A stretch of 64,000 nucleotides of DNA from Lamellibrachia satsuma (Eukaryota; Annelida; Polychaeta; Sabellida; Siboglinidae): NCBI GenBank assembly GCA_033239005.1, contig BSQZ01000028.1:5694411-5758410 (forward strand). Reading direction: 5' to 3'. Under the pieces are notes generated by a model. The model made no database searches. It was given only the letters and a program-made list of their open reading frames with translations, and was not told the origin of the DNA. Positions 52,095 to 63,459 of this stretch are shown here, piece after piece. The position numbers and the translations under genes were made by a program. The stretch's first letter is position 1. Every line of letters begins with the position of its first letter.

Positions 52095-53723
52095 CTACTT
52101 ATAGCCCGCCCTCCTGAGATACGTGTCAACCTTGTTTTTAAACATATTCACGCTGCTAGCAGTTACACAATCTGTAGACAATTTGTTCCATTCATTTATT
52201 GTCCTCTGTGAGAACGAGTGCTTACTGATGTCCAATCTACATTGATCCTTTACTAATTTTACATCTTGTCCTCTAGTTCTGCTATCCTTCTTGAGTGAGA
52301 AAAACATATTTCTATCAATATTTTCATACCCATTCAATATCTTAAAAACTTCAATCTGATCCCCTCTTAACCTCCTTATTTCTAGAGTTGTTAAACCACA
52401 TTCTTTCAGGCGTTCTTCATAACTAAGGTCTCTCAGTTCTGGAATCATTTTAGTTGCTCTCCTTTGTATGCGTTCAAGCGTATCTATATCCTTCTTACGA
52501 TATGGTCTCCATGCTTGTATACAGTATTCTAAATGAGGTCTAACTATTGCTTTATAAACAGCTATAATTAACTTTTTTCCCTTGTATGTTATGTTTCTTC
52601 TAATCAATCCAATAATTTTATTACCCTTTGAACCTGCAATACTACACTGCTCTGAAACTTTCATATCAGCGCTTATTGTAACTCCTAAGTCCTTTTCTTT
52701 TACAGTAGTACCCAGAACAGTATCTCCCATTTTATAGTTTACATTCAAGTTCCTATGTCCTGTATGTAGGCATTTACATTTCCCAAAATTGAACAACATC
52801 TGCCATTTCTCAGACCATTTCACTAATCTGTCTAGATCATTTTGTAAATGTTGTTTATCACCATCAGTATTAATCTTTCGAAACAGTTTTGTGTCATCCG
52901 CAAATTTCAGTACGTTACTTCTTATACTGTCGTCCAAGTCATTGATATAAATTAAGAATAATATAGGTCCTAATACTGATCCTTGAGGTACCCCACTCAA
53001 AACCGATTTCCAATTTGAAACTTCTCCATCTACTACAACTCGTTGTCTTCTGTCAGTCAGCCATTGTTCTATCCAGTCAGTTATGCTATCCCCGATACCA
53101 TGGGCTTTTAATTTAAGTAGTAATCTTTGATGTGGCACTTTGTCAAAAGCTTTCTGAAAATCTAAGTAGATAATATCTACTGGCGATCCCACGTCTATCC
53201 ACTTAGTGATTTCTTCCAAAAAACATAACATATTTGTTAAGCATGACCTCGCGTTAAGGAATCCATGTTGAGATGAATTTAATAATTTATGCTTAATGAG
53301 GAAGTCCACCATATGGTCTTTAATTAACCTTTCTAATAATTTACAAATCACTGACGTTAAACTCACTGGTCTGTAATTCTCTGACTTATTTCTCGAAACC
53401 TTTTAAAATAATGGTATGATGTTTGCTTCTTTCCATTCAAACGGAACAACTCCCTCTTTTAATGACAAGTTGAATACTCTTGCAAGTGGTATACTGATTT
53501 GTTCTACTGTTTCCATTAGTACTTTTGGAGGAATCCCATCCACTCCCGGTGATTTGTTATCCTTCATTGCCTTTATCTTCTTAGCTACCAATTCTGGAGT
53601 TAAAACTAACGGACCTAAATAGTCAGAATCAGTCCCCTGAAATTTAGCATCAGCAACTGGTAATGAACTAATATCTTCTTTGGTAAACACTGAACTGAAG
53701 TAACCATTTAGGTCTTCTGCCAT
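52095..53723 (-). pseudogene. CR1-like ORF2 reverse transcriptase
   Basis: DNKSPGVDGIPPKVL in 53723-53403, then after a small break a 423-codon frame (53366-52095): QHGFLNARS, IIYLDFQKAFDKVPH, SGVPQGSVLGPILF, LKFADDTKLF (catalytic DD intact), PHLEYCIQAWRPY and TINEWNKLS. Closely similar to copy 1. Confidence 0.93.
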
Positions 53724-53833
53724 TAAAAACCCCTGTGATATTATATTTCCAGCTCTGTCTTCTAGAGGTCGAACCTTGTCTTGTACGTTTTGTTTACTCC
53801 TGACATATGCATAAAAACTCGTGCTGTATTTTT

Positions 53834-54880
53834 TTATGTTAATGCTAGTTTTTGCTCATAGCTTCTTTTAGATTGTCTGATTTCAGTTGTAGCTGCATTA
53901 AGTGCCTCTTTGTATTTTGCATAGTCTTCGTCCTTTCTGGTACGCCTATAAACCCTCCACATAGTTTGTTTTAGCATTATTTTTCTAATAGCCTCTTTTG
54001 ACAAGTGTTTCTTTCTACACCGTTTTCCTTGTTTTTGGAAGGGAACAAATTTATCGATGATACTCTCAATTTCATATTTTAGAATATTCCAACATTCAAT
54101 TGCGGTCTTATTCATCAGCATGTTATTCCAATCTAGCTTTGCTAAGTATTTTTTTATATCTTTGTAGTTACCTTTGTGGAAGTTTCTCTTGTACGTTTTC
54201 TTATTTTTACTCTCTGATTTCACATTGATGTCAAAATGTATTTGATTATGGTCACTATTACCCAATGGTTCAAATATTTTTACATTGTCCACTAATTCTT
54301 TTTGTGATGACAAAACTATATCCAATACATTTTCTCCCCTGGTTGGTTCTAGTACGTGCTGAGAAAGAAAGTTATCCTGGATTAAAATAGAAATTGTTGG
54401 TCCTCAATCCCTGTGCTCTCTAGAGAATTCCATTGTATGTGTCCATGGTTAAAATCTCCCATTATGATACATTCCCCTTTACTAACTTCCTTTATAGCGT
54501 TTTTTATTTTTGTGTTGTCCTCTTCGTTTATGTTTGGACTTCGGTAAACTAATCCAATGGTTAATTTTGAATTTCCTGAAACAATTTTGCACCAAACAGC
54601 TTCATCGCAATCTGCTTCCCTTTCTAGTTTTATTTCATAAGCCTGAATAGATTCTTTAACATATAAAATAACTCCCCCGCCCCTTCTTCCTATTCGATAT
54701 TTCCTAAACATTACATAACCTGTGAGTCCTAATTCAGCATCTGTTATATCTATGTTGTCCCATGATTCAGTTATACCAGTTATGTGAGGGTCAATATCTT
54801 CTACCATAATGTTTAATTCGTTTTTCTTATTTACTATGCTCCTTGCATTTAAACATACGCATATAACCTTTTTCAGAGAT
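53834..54880 (-). pseudogene. CR1-like ORF2 endonuclease and linker
   Basis: The minus strand encodes ITGITESWDNIDITDAELGL, GGGVILYVKESIQAYE, IGLVYRSPNINEED and CIIMGDFNHGHIQWNSLE (54807-54382), and after a break DIVLSSQKELVDNV and GNSDHNQIHFDI (54325-53834). All endonuclease blocks are present across two frames. Confidence 0.9.
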
Positions 54881-54965
54881 GTTTTTCGGATGACTTGATA
54901 TTGGTTTATATGTGCTAGTGGCCTCTTGTTCTGCTTGAGACACCTCTAGGTAACCCCCTGCACTT

Positions 54966-56274
54966 CTAGTTTAAAGAATGTTTACTTCCAAAAATATTTG
55001 TCATTGTACCCAAGTCACTATCTACTGCTGCTGAAAGTTTGTCCGCGAATACTGCCGCCCCCTTTCCACTTAAATGAAGCCCATCCTTCATGTACATATC
55101 AGCCCTCCCAACAAAACTTCCCCATAAATCCACAAATCCAACTTCCTCTTCCCTACATAACTTCTTGACTAACATGTTAATTGCCATCCCCCGACAATTT
55201 CGATATTTGTGACCCCTCCTGCCCATTACAGGTAAAATCCTTGACAGTATTACCTGCTCAACCCGCGTCTGTTTTAGTGTTCTCACCAACTGCCTATATT
55301 TCCTAACTATGGCAGTTGTATCCTCCCTCTCTACGTTATTTGTCCCTACGTGTACTAAAACAGATCCACCCTTACCCGAGCCTACGATGTTTTTTACCCT
55401 TTCAGTTATCGCCTCTATTTTGGCTCCAGGCAAGCAGACCACCACATCATCTCCTTTGTTTAAGACTCTGCCGGTCTTCCTAACTATCGAATCCCCCACA
55501 AACACCCTCGCTCTCTTCCTCACCCCCTCTATCACTACTGCAGAATAACTCTTCCTTTCGATCCCCTCCATCACATTCTGTCCTGACCCCTTCCCTCCTG
55601 TCTCCTTCGCTCCTGTCTCCCCCACTTCCCACTCCTTTGCTCTTGTCTCTCCCACTCCCCTCTCCTTCACTCCGGTTGTTTTCCCTCCCGTTTCCCCCAC
55701 TCCCTTCTCCTTCCCTCTTGTCTCTCCCACTCCCCTCTCCTTCACTCCGGTTGTTTTCCCTCCCGTCTCCCCCCCCTCCTGTCTCCCCTACTCCCCTCTC
55801 CTTCACACCGGTTGTTTTCCCTCCCGTCTCCCCCACTCCCTTCTCCTTCCCTCCTGTCTCCCCTACTCCCCTCTCCTTCACTCCGGTTGTCTAACCTCCC
55901 GTTCCTTTCCTTCCCGTCTCCTTACGTCCTGTCTCCTTCCCTCCTCTCAGCTTCCTCCCAGGCTGCGGTGAGCTCTCCCTAGCATCTCTTGTGTCTTTCC
56001 CCACTTTATCATCTACTGTTCCCCCACCGGAACTACTGGCAGAACCCCCCTGTTCCCTTCCCACCATTGCCACAAAGAGCAGCCTCAGCTCTTCCAACTC
56101 CACCTCTAGTTCCTTCATCTTCTTACATCCCCTACACTCAAAACTAAAACTATCTGCCTGGACTTCAGCCCAGGACTTCTAGCACCCAGACTTGACGAAG
56201 TCCACCCAGTTACTGCAACTGCCACAAATTAAGTGCCTTGTGGCCTTTAACTGCCGTTTGCACGGCGCCATCAT
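54966..56274 (-). pseudogene. CR1-like ORF1: PHD finger, repeat linker, SGNH esterase
   Basis: From ATG at 56274 the frame encodes a PHD-like Cys pattern (CGSCSNWV, a later Cys, then FECRGCKK), with an in-frame TAG at 56181-56179. A coiled-coil-like ELEVELEELRLLF follows, then a 55560-55950 linker of repeated GVGETGGKEKG / TTGVKERGVGE units crossing two frames (breaks near 55890 and 55770). The esterase domain is open in 54966-55745: VFVGDSIVRK, VHVGTNNVE and KDGLHLSGKGA. PHD plus esterase is the known ORF1 architecture of some CR1-like LINEs. Confidence 0.85.
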
Positions 56275-56280
56275 ACAAGT

Positions 56281-56557
56281 GAGTTTTAATTAGTTTGCTA
56301 CGTTAGCCTTGAATAAGGCTGTTTTTGTGATCAAAAGAACACTTTAGTCTAATATACTTGCTAACTGTGTCTTCTATTAACCTCGCATGAGAAAAAAACC
56401 TGCCACCTAGCGAGTACGGAGAACACTGTGTAACAAAACAACGCAGTTTGTACTAATTTACACTAAAATCCTGCTGTTAATTCCTTTTTACCGAAAACAT
56501 TTACTACCACTATGTCAGACATTACCTTATGTATGTAATTTAAGTAAATAAATCACT
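56281..56557. other. Probable 5' UTR of LINE copy 2 and flank
   Basis: No repeat boundary visible; some of this may be the LINE 5' UTR. Confidence 0.4.
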
Positions 56558-56558
56558 T

Positions 56559-56646
<88 letters not shown>
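56558..56646. repeat. (AT)n microsatellite
   Basis: About 88 bp of uninterrupted TA dinucleotide. Confidence 0.97.
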
Positions 56647-56649
<3 letters not shown>

Positions 56650-57120
56650 CCAATGTAAACGATAGCTCGATGCACGGGATGAATTCACGACCTGTAAACA
56701 AACTCCCTTTTATCGCTCGTTGAGTTTGAATCCGGGAAAAATACTACCTCTGTTAACAAAAACGGTTTCTTAATATATGTCTACAAGAAGTTGGTGAACA
56801 ATATATGTATAATACTAATACTTATTCTAACCAATATTCCAATGTTACTGACTATTCACTATGCTATCTCAATTTTCGAATAGTAAACAACCATATTAAC
56901 GCTCGCTGAATTCCCTGACAGAATCCGAAACTAACTTAATCTAAAATACTCCCTCTGACTAATAATTAACAAAACCTGTTTCCTAATATATGTCTACAAT
57001 ACGTTTGTGTATAATATATATTCAATAATAATACTTATTCTATTTGATATACCGCGTTTTTCTGTAAATGATCTACACCAAATTGAAATGGCTGCACCAA
57101 GTGCAAGTAGCAGGAAGCAG
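56647..57120. other. Intergenic sequence with diverged duplication
   Basis: Two similar blocks (about 56690-56850 and 56880-57040) share ACTCCCTTT/TACTCCCTCT, AACAAAAMSSGTTTCYTAATA and TATGTCTACAA; a diverged tandem duplication of about 200 bp. Confidence 0.5.
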
Positions 57121-57126
57121 AGATAG

Positions 57127-57352
57127 TGATTAGTTGTAATTATCCACCAGGTTATCTTCTCACTGATTAGTTGTAATTATCCACCAGGTTATCTTCTCAG
57201 TGATTAGTTGTAATTATCCATCAGGTTATCTTCTCAGTGATTAGTTGTAATTATCCACCAGGTTATCTTCTCAGTGATTAGTTGTAATTATCTACCAGGT
57301 TATCTTCTCAGTGATTAGTTGTAATTATCCACCAGGTTATCTTCTCAGTGAT
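57127..57352. repeat. 37-bp tandem repeat, 6 copies
   Basis: Units of TGATTAGTTGTAATTATCCA plus CCAGGTTATCTTCTCAG. Confidence 0.95.
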
Positions 57353-57594
57353 CCCACCAGTGGACAGTCTATTGTATTGGGTTCCCTTCTATTCTGGCCT
57401 ACTTGAAGGATTAGCCGTTCATTCCCTGCCATGGTTCCCAGTACACTGTCAATTGCTTATCCCTCCCTCCCATTTCCACCATCTCTGCAGGTCTGGAATT
57501 GTGTGACTCAGTGCATGACTCTACATCATGTTCATGTAGTGGTACGTAATGGTTACAGTAATGTACTACTGTATTTATTAAATACATTAATAAT

Positions 57595-57635
57595 GTGCGT
57601 GTGCGTGCGTGCGTGCGTGCGTGCGCGCGCGCATG

Positions 57636-57701
<66 letters not shown>

Positions 57702-57740
57702 TGCGTGCGTGCGTGCGTGCGTGCGTGCGTGTGTGTGTAC
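57595..57740. repeat. GTGC and (GT)n microsatellite
   Basis: (GTGC)n flanks a pure (GT)n core of about 50 bp; CGCGCGCGCATG at 57624 may favour Z-DNA. Confidence 0.95.
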
Positions 57741-57809
57741 ATATTGTTGTTTTTTCTCCAAATAAAACTAATCATTAATATAAAGCCAAAACATTTGGAA
57801 TTAGCAAAT

Positions 57810-57915
57810 GTGTAACCAAAACATTTGCATTTGCATTTGAATGCGTTCCTGGAAAATGGCATTTGCATTTGCATTCAAATATGTTGACATGCATGTGTTA
57901 ACAAGAATGGTCAGT
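57810..57915. repeat. ATTTGCATTTGAATGC-type repeat, relic copy 3
   Basis: ACATTTGCATTTGCATTTGA and GCATTTGCATTTGCATTCAA, followed by GTGTTAACAAGAATGG: like the terminal array of the dispersed repeats at 10950-11097 and 51487-51600. Confidence 0.55.
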
Positions 57916-58169
57916 TGCTCCTATAATACGAAATTTATGAGTTATTTAATATCAGCCCGGTTGTAAGTATGCCTTTTATATTGTTTGGTATAGCCAGCAA
58001 ATGCGTTTGGGCAGTGGATATTTCCGTCACGAGCACAATAATTAAACATTAGTTTACTTAATCGGGTAATACGTAAGTAGGCCTATGTTGCATTTAGGAA
58101 AACAGTTAAATCCATGTATCCTTTACGTACTCCGTACGTTCACAACCTGTGATATGTATTGAAACGCCT

Positions 58170-58378
58170 TCATTGACGAGATTTGTCCAAATGTGCCTTG
58201 AATTGGTTGGTGTTTTTAAACAAAACCGCTGCCTCCAGAAGTCTATTCCAGTCGTATACAATCTTTGGGGTGAACACGTACTTCCGTATATCCAAGCTCG
58301 AGCGCACTTTTGTGATTTTGAACGGTGCCCTGTTGTTGCAGACTGTGCATTCTACGTGACGAAGACGTCAGCAGGAAG
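58170..58378 (-). pseudogene. LINE ORF2 C-terminus (split by DNA element)
   Basis: The minus strand reads RSSLDIRKYVFTPKIVYDW, NRLLEAAVLFKNTNQFKAHL, DKSRQ and a stop at 58172-58170: the C-terminal end of CR1/L2-like ORF2. The preceding part lies beyond the inserted element at 60067-60190. Confidence 0.85.
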
Positions 58379-58380
58379 TA

Positions 58381-60064
58381 GGGTAACCTGGGGCATCGCT
58401 GCCCCCAGGAAAACTTTCAAATAGTACATCATTAAACTACTTTGGCATGTATTTAATGTGTTCACATTATGGACAGGCATGTGTTTTACTCATTGGAAAA
58501 CTATGTACAGTAAATAAACAAACTAGCTAAATTGCATTGCCTGGAGCAACACGGTCTCTAACCCCCTCCCCCGTGATTTTCGCTCAAACGAATGAACTAT
58601 TGCCTGAAATTAAAATGTATATATAAAAGTATGATAGTAATATATCAGCCTGTTATGGTAGTTACATTTAAATGGGAGCTAACATATAATACATACCTTG
58701 CAGTCCATACATAATGTAATATTGGTTTAGTAATATTCCATCATAATTACAACCAACAGGCTAACAGAACGTAAATCATGCAATGTTCATATTATATTAA
58801 AGAATTGGTCATGTGTAATGCATTTGATACATTGTGACGACGTGCATGTGGGATAAGACACAGGGATCGTCTTGTCCCACATGCACGGAGACCTTCTTGC
58901 CCCACATGCACGGGGACCTTCTTGCCCCACATGCACGGGGACCTTCTTGTCCCACATGCACGGAGACCTTCTTGCCCCACATGCACGGAGACCTTCTTGC
59001 CCCACATGCACGGAGACATTCTTGCCCCACATGCACGGGGACCTCCTTGTCCCACATGCACGGAGACCTTCTTGCCCCACATGCACGTAGACCTACTTGC
59101 CCCACATGCACGGGGACCTTCTTGTCCCACATGCACGGAGACCTTCTTGTCCCACATGCACGGAGACCTTCTTGCCCCACATGCACGGGGACCTTCTTGC
59201 CCCACATGCACGGGGACCTCCTTGTCCCACATGCATGGGGACTTCTTTTGTCCCACATGCACGGGGACCTTCTTGTCCCACATGCACGGGGACCTCTTTT
59301 GTCCCACATGCACGGGGACCTTCTTTTCCCACATGAACGGGGACCCCTTTTGTCCAACATGCACGGGGACCTCCTTGTCCCACATACACGGGGACCTCCT
59401 TGTCCCACAGGCACGGTGACCTTCTTGTCCCACATGCACGGAGACCTTTTTGTCCCACATGCACGGGGACCTTCTTGTCCCACATGCACGGAGACCTTCT
59501 TGTCCCACATGCACGGAAACCTTTTTGTCCCACATGCACGGGGACCTTCTTGTCCCACATGCACGGAGACCTTCTTGTCCCACATGCACGGAGACCTTCT
59601 TGTCCCACATGCACGGGGACCGTCTTGTCCCACATGCACGGGGACCTCCTTGTCCCACATGCACGGGGACCTTCTTGTCCCACATGCACGGGGACCTTCT
59701 TGTCCCACATGCACAACATTTGTCTTAACACGATGTATGCCAAACACAACATACTACTGCCCATGTTGTATTGTTTCATCTAGCAACTGACTAATAATAT
59801 TATCATGTCACCAATTAAATCGATGATTCACACCGTTATGTAGTGAGTTTCACCATTTTACTATTGGCAAAATATTAAATCAGTTCATATAATAGTACAT
59901 ATAAACGTTTAAAAACACTCTGATTTAATTACACTTGTATCGTGTTGCTAAGTTTGCTTCATTTTGCACCCGATTTGGGGACGTTCAGAGTTTTATATTT
60001 TGCGTACGTGGTGGTGGGGGAGTTGGCGTCTTACTTCCAGGGGGCGTTTTGTCCCAGGTTACCC
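58381..60064. mobile_element. DNA element with GGGTAACCTGGG TIRs and TA duplication
   Basis: Left end GGGTAACCTGGGGCA and complement of right end GGGTAACCTGGGACA form TIRs, with CCCCCAGGAA / TTCCAGGGGG inside. Each side is flanked by TA (58379-58380, 60065-60066). It interrupts a LINE ORF2 whose two halves lie directly on either side. About 1.7 kb, half of it a minisatellite. No transposase. Confidence 0.82.
58866..59712. repeat. 25-bp minisatellite inside the DNA element
   Basis: About 34 copies of CCTTCTTGTCCCACATGCAC plus GGGGA. Left units mostly have TTGCCCC, right units TTGTCCC. Open frames on both strands are repeat products. Confidence 0.97.
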
Positions 60065-60066
60065 TA

Positions 60067-60190
60067 TGCTATCTAATCCGTTGACTATTTTGAAAACGTC
60101 TAGTAGATCGGCTCTCAGTGAACTACAGCCGGTACTCTCAAAGGTGGCGGTGTTGTCGGCTCTCCAAGCCCGTAACGGCCGCAAAACGTC
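60067..60190 (-). pseudogene. LINE ORF2 fragment upstream of the insertion
   Basis: The minus strand encodes SSLRADLLDVFKIVNGLDSI, the block that precedes the piece at 58378-58170 in CR1/L2-like LINEs. Confidence 0.8.
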
Positions 60191-61360
60191 GCGAGCTCAA
60201 TTGCAGCACTAGAATACTAGGTTGTATAATTTCTTAGACGTCTCTAGAATGTGAAGATTGTTATTTATATTATAACATTTATTTATATTATAACATCAAT
60301 CAGTCTGCCTTTTGTCTCGTTTAGTTTCTAGTAAGCTCGCCTGTAACTCTCATCTGTCACATACAATAGAATACAACGAATATTTCGCGTGCGTACGTGC
60401 GTGCGTGCGTGCGTGCGTACGTGCGTGCGTGGTGTAAAAGACTAAAAAACTACGGCATGTTGCTTAATAAAATGCATCATTGCGAATACATACATGATAC
60501 ATACATGATACATACATGATATCCTTTCCCAGTTACAAGTTGCCTACGCGAACCTCCCGCTGGTAACTCCAGAATCCGCCCTCATTGTAGGGTCTACGAT
60601 TACACGAGGCACACTTGCCTACAGACATCTCGCACGAAACGCTGCTTGCTTATTAATAATGTTCGCACGTTGCACCACTTGTGTCAAATTGCGCTGAGTC
60701 TTTTCAGCACGGTCCTGGACCGCAAAGCCCCTCATAAACCTTTGTATGTACCAGTGTTCACACAATAGCTGGTATAACGATTAATGTGTGTAACAATGAA
60801 CCGATAAGTGCACGCGTTCACACCTGTGAATACAACGTTACATCACCTGCATATCCTGATCAGTGTATTGATTAGAGTCCTCATACAAAGCGGTTAGTAT
60901 CATTTCTAGGCCATACCGTGGACGTTTCTACAGTAGCTTAGATACGTTATCAGTAACAATGTTGAAAATGTGGCGTCGTTAACAGTGATAATGTTGCAAG
61001 TGCAAGCGTTATCAAAGGGCCTAACGAGGAAACGAGAAACCAACACAACACGGTATCGTACGAGTGCACACGTATTTTATTGAACAACACAAGCAAGATG
61101 ATACAAGGGTAGCATGTAATATCACTAAGACTACAACTATGACGAGTACAATGATGATGACGTGAGGTCAGAGGTCGCGAGATTAGGGGTGTCTCCACTT
61201 CGCCAGAGGCTCGAGGGTGATGATGAGGCGACTTGCGGATGTTGACTATCACGCCAGAGGTCGTGAGCTTAGGGGTATGTTCACCTCGCCAGATGCTCAA
61301 TCGATGTAAGATGTACGATAGTACAGTCTACCTTGTCGCAGCTGTTTAAGCGGCAACCGT
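60191..61360. other. Sequence between LINE relic and Polinton genes
   Basis: A (GTGC)n tract at 60388-60432, three ATACATGATAC units at 60487-60520, and a 45-bp direct repeat (about 61168-61212 and 61254-61298, AGAGGTCGYGAGMTTAGGGG). A minus-strand AATAAA at 61081-61076 lies about 285 bp after the protease stop and may serve the Polinton transcript. The element's terminus was not recognised. Confidence 0.45.
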
Positions 61361-61366
61361 TAGCTA

Positions 61367-61768
61367 CTAAATCATGCCGAATATGTTGACAAAAGTTCTC
61401 ATCGGAAAGCCGTTACAACGAAGCAACACATAAGCTATGCAATAGTGTCCACAAACGTTAGATAGAGGACTCGGAAGTCTCTTGCTATTTTGAGTCCACT
61501 CGGAACAATGTTCGTTCAGGAAGGTGCGGAACGCCGAGTGTCGTGACGGCAGACCGTACGAGCAGAAGTAATCGCCGCGTCCGTCGGCATGCAGGTACAG
61601 CGCTATCCAATGTTCGCCAGGTTCGTCACCGTCGTCGGTGTTGCACACGAAGGCTATCGGCAGAGCGTCTATCGTCGTAGGCAGTCCGTCTTTGGGTACC
61701 ACGCAGCCAAAGATCGATCTGGTGCGCAGGTCCATCGCTAGTAGTCTGGCGATCTGCAGAATATCCAT
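61367..61768 (-). CDS. PRO: Adenain-like cysteine protease of Polinton
   Basis: 133 codons, ATG one base after the capsid stop. H53 in GEHWIALYL, D66 in GDYFCSYG and C106 in SNVCGHYC match the catalytic triad of the adenovirus-type (C5/Ulp1-like) proteases that mature capsid proteins. At position 99, seven residues before the cysteine, where the family has the oxyanion-hole Gln, this copy has Pro. Short for the family (about 190-200), so it may lack part of the N-terminus. The frame is open but activity is doubtful. Confidence 0.85.
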   Translation of the reverse strand: MDILQIARLLAMDLRTRSIFGCVVPKDGLPTTIDALPIAFVCNTDDGDEPGEHWIALYLHADGRGDYFCSYGLPSRHSAFRTFLNEHCSEWTQNSKRLPSPLSNVCGHYCIAYVLLRCNGFPMRTFVNIFGMI

Positions 61769-61769
61769 C

Positions 61770-63063
61770 TCAGTAGTCGTAGATGATGTTGCGACTCTTG
61801 TCTACTTCCAGCACGGACTCTAACTCGGCGTAGGCGATGACGTTCACGGTGGTCGGCATCGCGTCATGAAAATGCACCTCGATGCGCAGGTTGCCCTTTT
61901 GTACCAGATGGAAGTAGGCGCCATCGCACTCGTCGGGGGTCACGTTAAAACCGAAGAAGGTGTAGCCGTGCCGGAAGTGGCTGCGAGTCAGTCCGTCCCC
62001 CTCGTCCTGCCACACCTTGCCGGTCGAGGAGAACAGGTTCATGTAGTCCTGATGAAGAGGTCGTCGGCGAAATTCGGCTGGAAAGATTTAGAGGGTATAT
62101 GTCGCCCGTCCACGTAAACCGAGAAGACGTTGATGGTGTTGTTCTTGGCGTGAAACGGATTCTTGTCGTACGTACGTTGTACGAATCGTTATCGATACAA
62201 TACAGCACCGGACGTTTCTGCAGGGTACAGAGGAACAGGTTCTCGTGCGCGTGCGACCGGACGCCCGCGGGAATGGAGTACACCTTTCAGTCGACGGACC
62301 GTATCGGATACTTGGACGTGCTCTTCTCGAGAGCCTTGATTTGTGCCATCTGCACGGATTCAGGGTGGCCTTCTTTGCAAACAAGGTAGCACTGATGATT
62401 TTTATTTTGTAATCATGGTTTGGTCCGCCAGTCGTAAGCTCAAACGCGTTTTTGCTTCGCACCAGTCGTATCTTGACATCGACGCCATTGATCAAGAATG
62501 TATCCTACAAGAACATGCCCACGTGGAGACGGCCAATCATTTCGACGATACGACTCAGCACGAGTCGCTCGTCGAGCCACGAACCTTGCATTAGCTATTT
62601 CGACGGCATCCATGTGAGTGGCCGTGTCCTTGTGCCACAGCTGACTGGTCAGTTGCGTGACCTTGGCATCGTTGCCGTAACTCAATAGCGTCTCTACGTA
62701 GGCACGATACGCATACGTGTTGGTCGAAGGGGTCCCGAGCGTACCGTTTAGGTAAACGTCGACTTGACTGAAGAGCGAATGCAGCCAGTTATTCACCGGG
62801 CCCACGGAATCGACCAAGTCGATGTCGCCTCCGTCGGCTCGGGTCACCTTCGCCAATAAGTGTAGCATCGTGTTGGCGAGATCCAGGTAATCGTCTGCCG
62901 ATCCGGGTATCAAGAATTCTATCGGTCCTCCCGAGTCGAGAGAGGCCGTGGGTTGATGTTCCACTATGTGGCTGTCTATTATGCTGGTCTGAGTCGGGGG
63001 TACGGTAAAGAGATCCAGTTAGCTCTTGACCCCCTCGCACGACTGTTTATGTACGAACGCCAT
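61770..63063 (-). pseudogene. MCP: Polinton major capsid-like protein (F54H12.2-type), broken
   Basis: From the ATG at 63063 there is an in-frame TAA at codon 15 (63021-63019). Conserved segments lie in different frames: GPIEFLIPGSADDYLDLANT and HSLFSQVDVYLNGTL (62964-62560), NGVDVKIRLVRSKNAFEL (62495-62350), and LFSSTGKVWQDEGDG with VNVIAYAELESVLEVD (62042-61770). Between them are at least three frameshifts (near 62500, 62350 and 62050). The family occurs with Polintons and is taken to be the double-jelly-roll capsid protein. A decayed copy. Confidence 0.82.
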
Positions 63064-63457
63064 CGTCGTCGAATATGTCGGCCTCACGTTTCTTGGGCGT
63101 CTGTCTCTTGCGCTCTCTCGTCACTGTAGTGACTCCTTTCTTCGCAGACGTGCTATTTAAACGTTTATCGCATGCCAGGGATAATAAGACCACTCACCAG
63201 ATCCTTACCAGCATCCGTGACGCGTCGTTTGGCCGCCATTTTATGCTCTGTCCGGACAAGACGTCGTCGGCGATGCGCACGCCGGTCTCCAACGCACCAC
63301 TACCCAACGCCACGGCTCCTCTCTTGATGAGTGGCATGGCGCTGCACAGCAGACCTCCGAACAGACTTCCTTGTCCGTGACCTCGCTGATATCGGACACC
63401 GGCGAAGTAGGGTAGTACACCACCCGCCTGATGCGCGTAATAGTCGTTGTAATTCAT
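63047..63457 (-). pseudogene. Polinton small capsid-associated protein, frame-broken
   Basis: ATG at 63457, 2 nt after the upstream gene. The open part (63457-63194) has YAHQAGGVLPYFAGV, RYQRGHGQGSLFGGLL and GALETGVRIADDVLSG, a Gly-rich then helical pattern found in small Polinton proteins next to the capsid gene. Near 63240 the conserved basic segment shifts frame, and the C-terminal part (RERKRQTPKKREADIFDDD) in another frame ends at 63047, overlapping the capsid ATG by 17 nt. Confidence 0.72.
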
Positions 63458-63459
63458 CT

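Larger units (their letters stand above)
52000..56280 (-). mobile_element. CR1-like LINE, copy 2 (nearly full length, inverted)
   Basis: On the minus strand from 56274 downwards: ORF1 with PHD-like finger, Gly/Lys/Glu-rich repeat linker and SGNH esterase, then ORF2 with endonuclease and RT, then a 3' UTR shared with copies 1 and 3. It is the most complete member of the family in this window, but has one nonsense codon and several frameshifts. Confidence 0.94.

Noticed and set aside
58792..59790. Cys/His-rich frames of about 300 codons on both strands
   Set aside because: The 25-bp minisatellite gives 75-bp coding periods in several frames; it is contained in a DNA element.
60950..61300. 116-codon minus-strand frame after the Polinton protease
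   Set aside because: No family similarity, and it spans a direct repeat and a likely poly(A) signal; probably non-coding.
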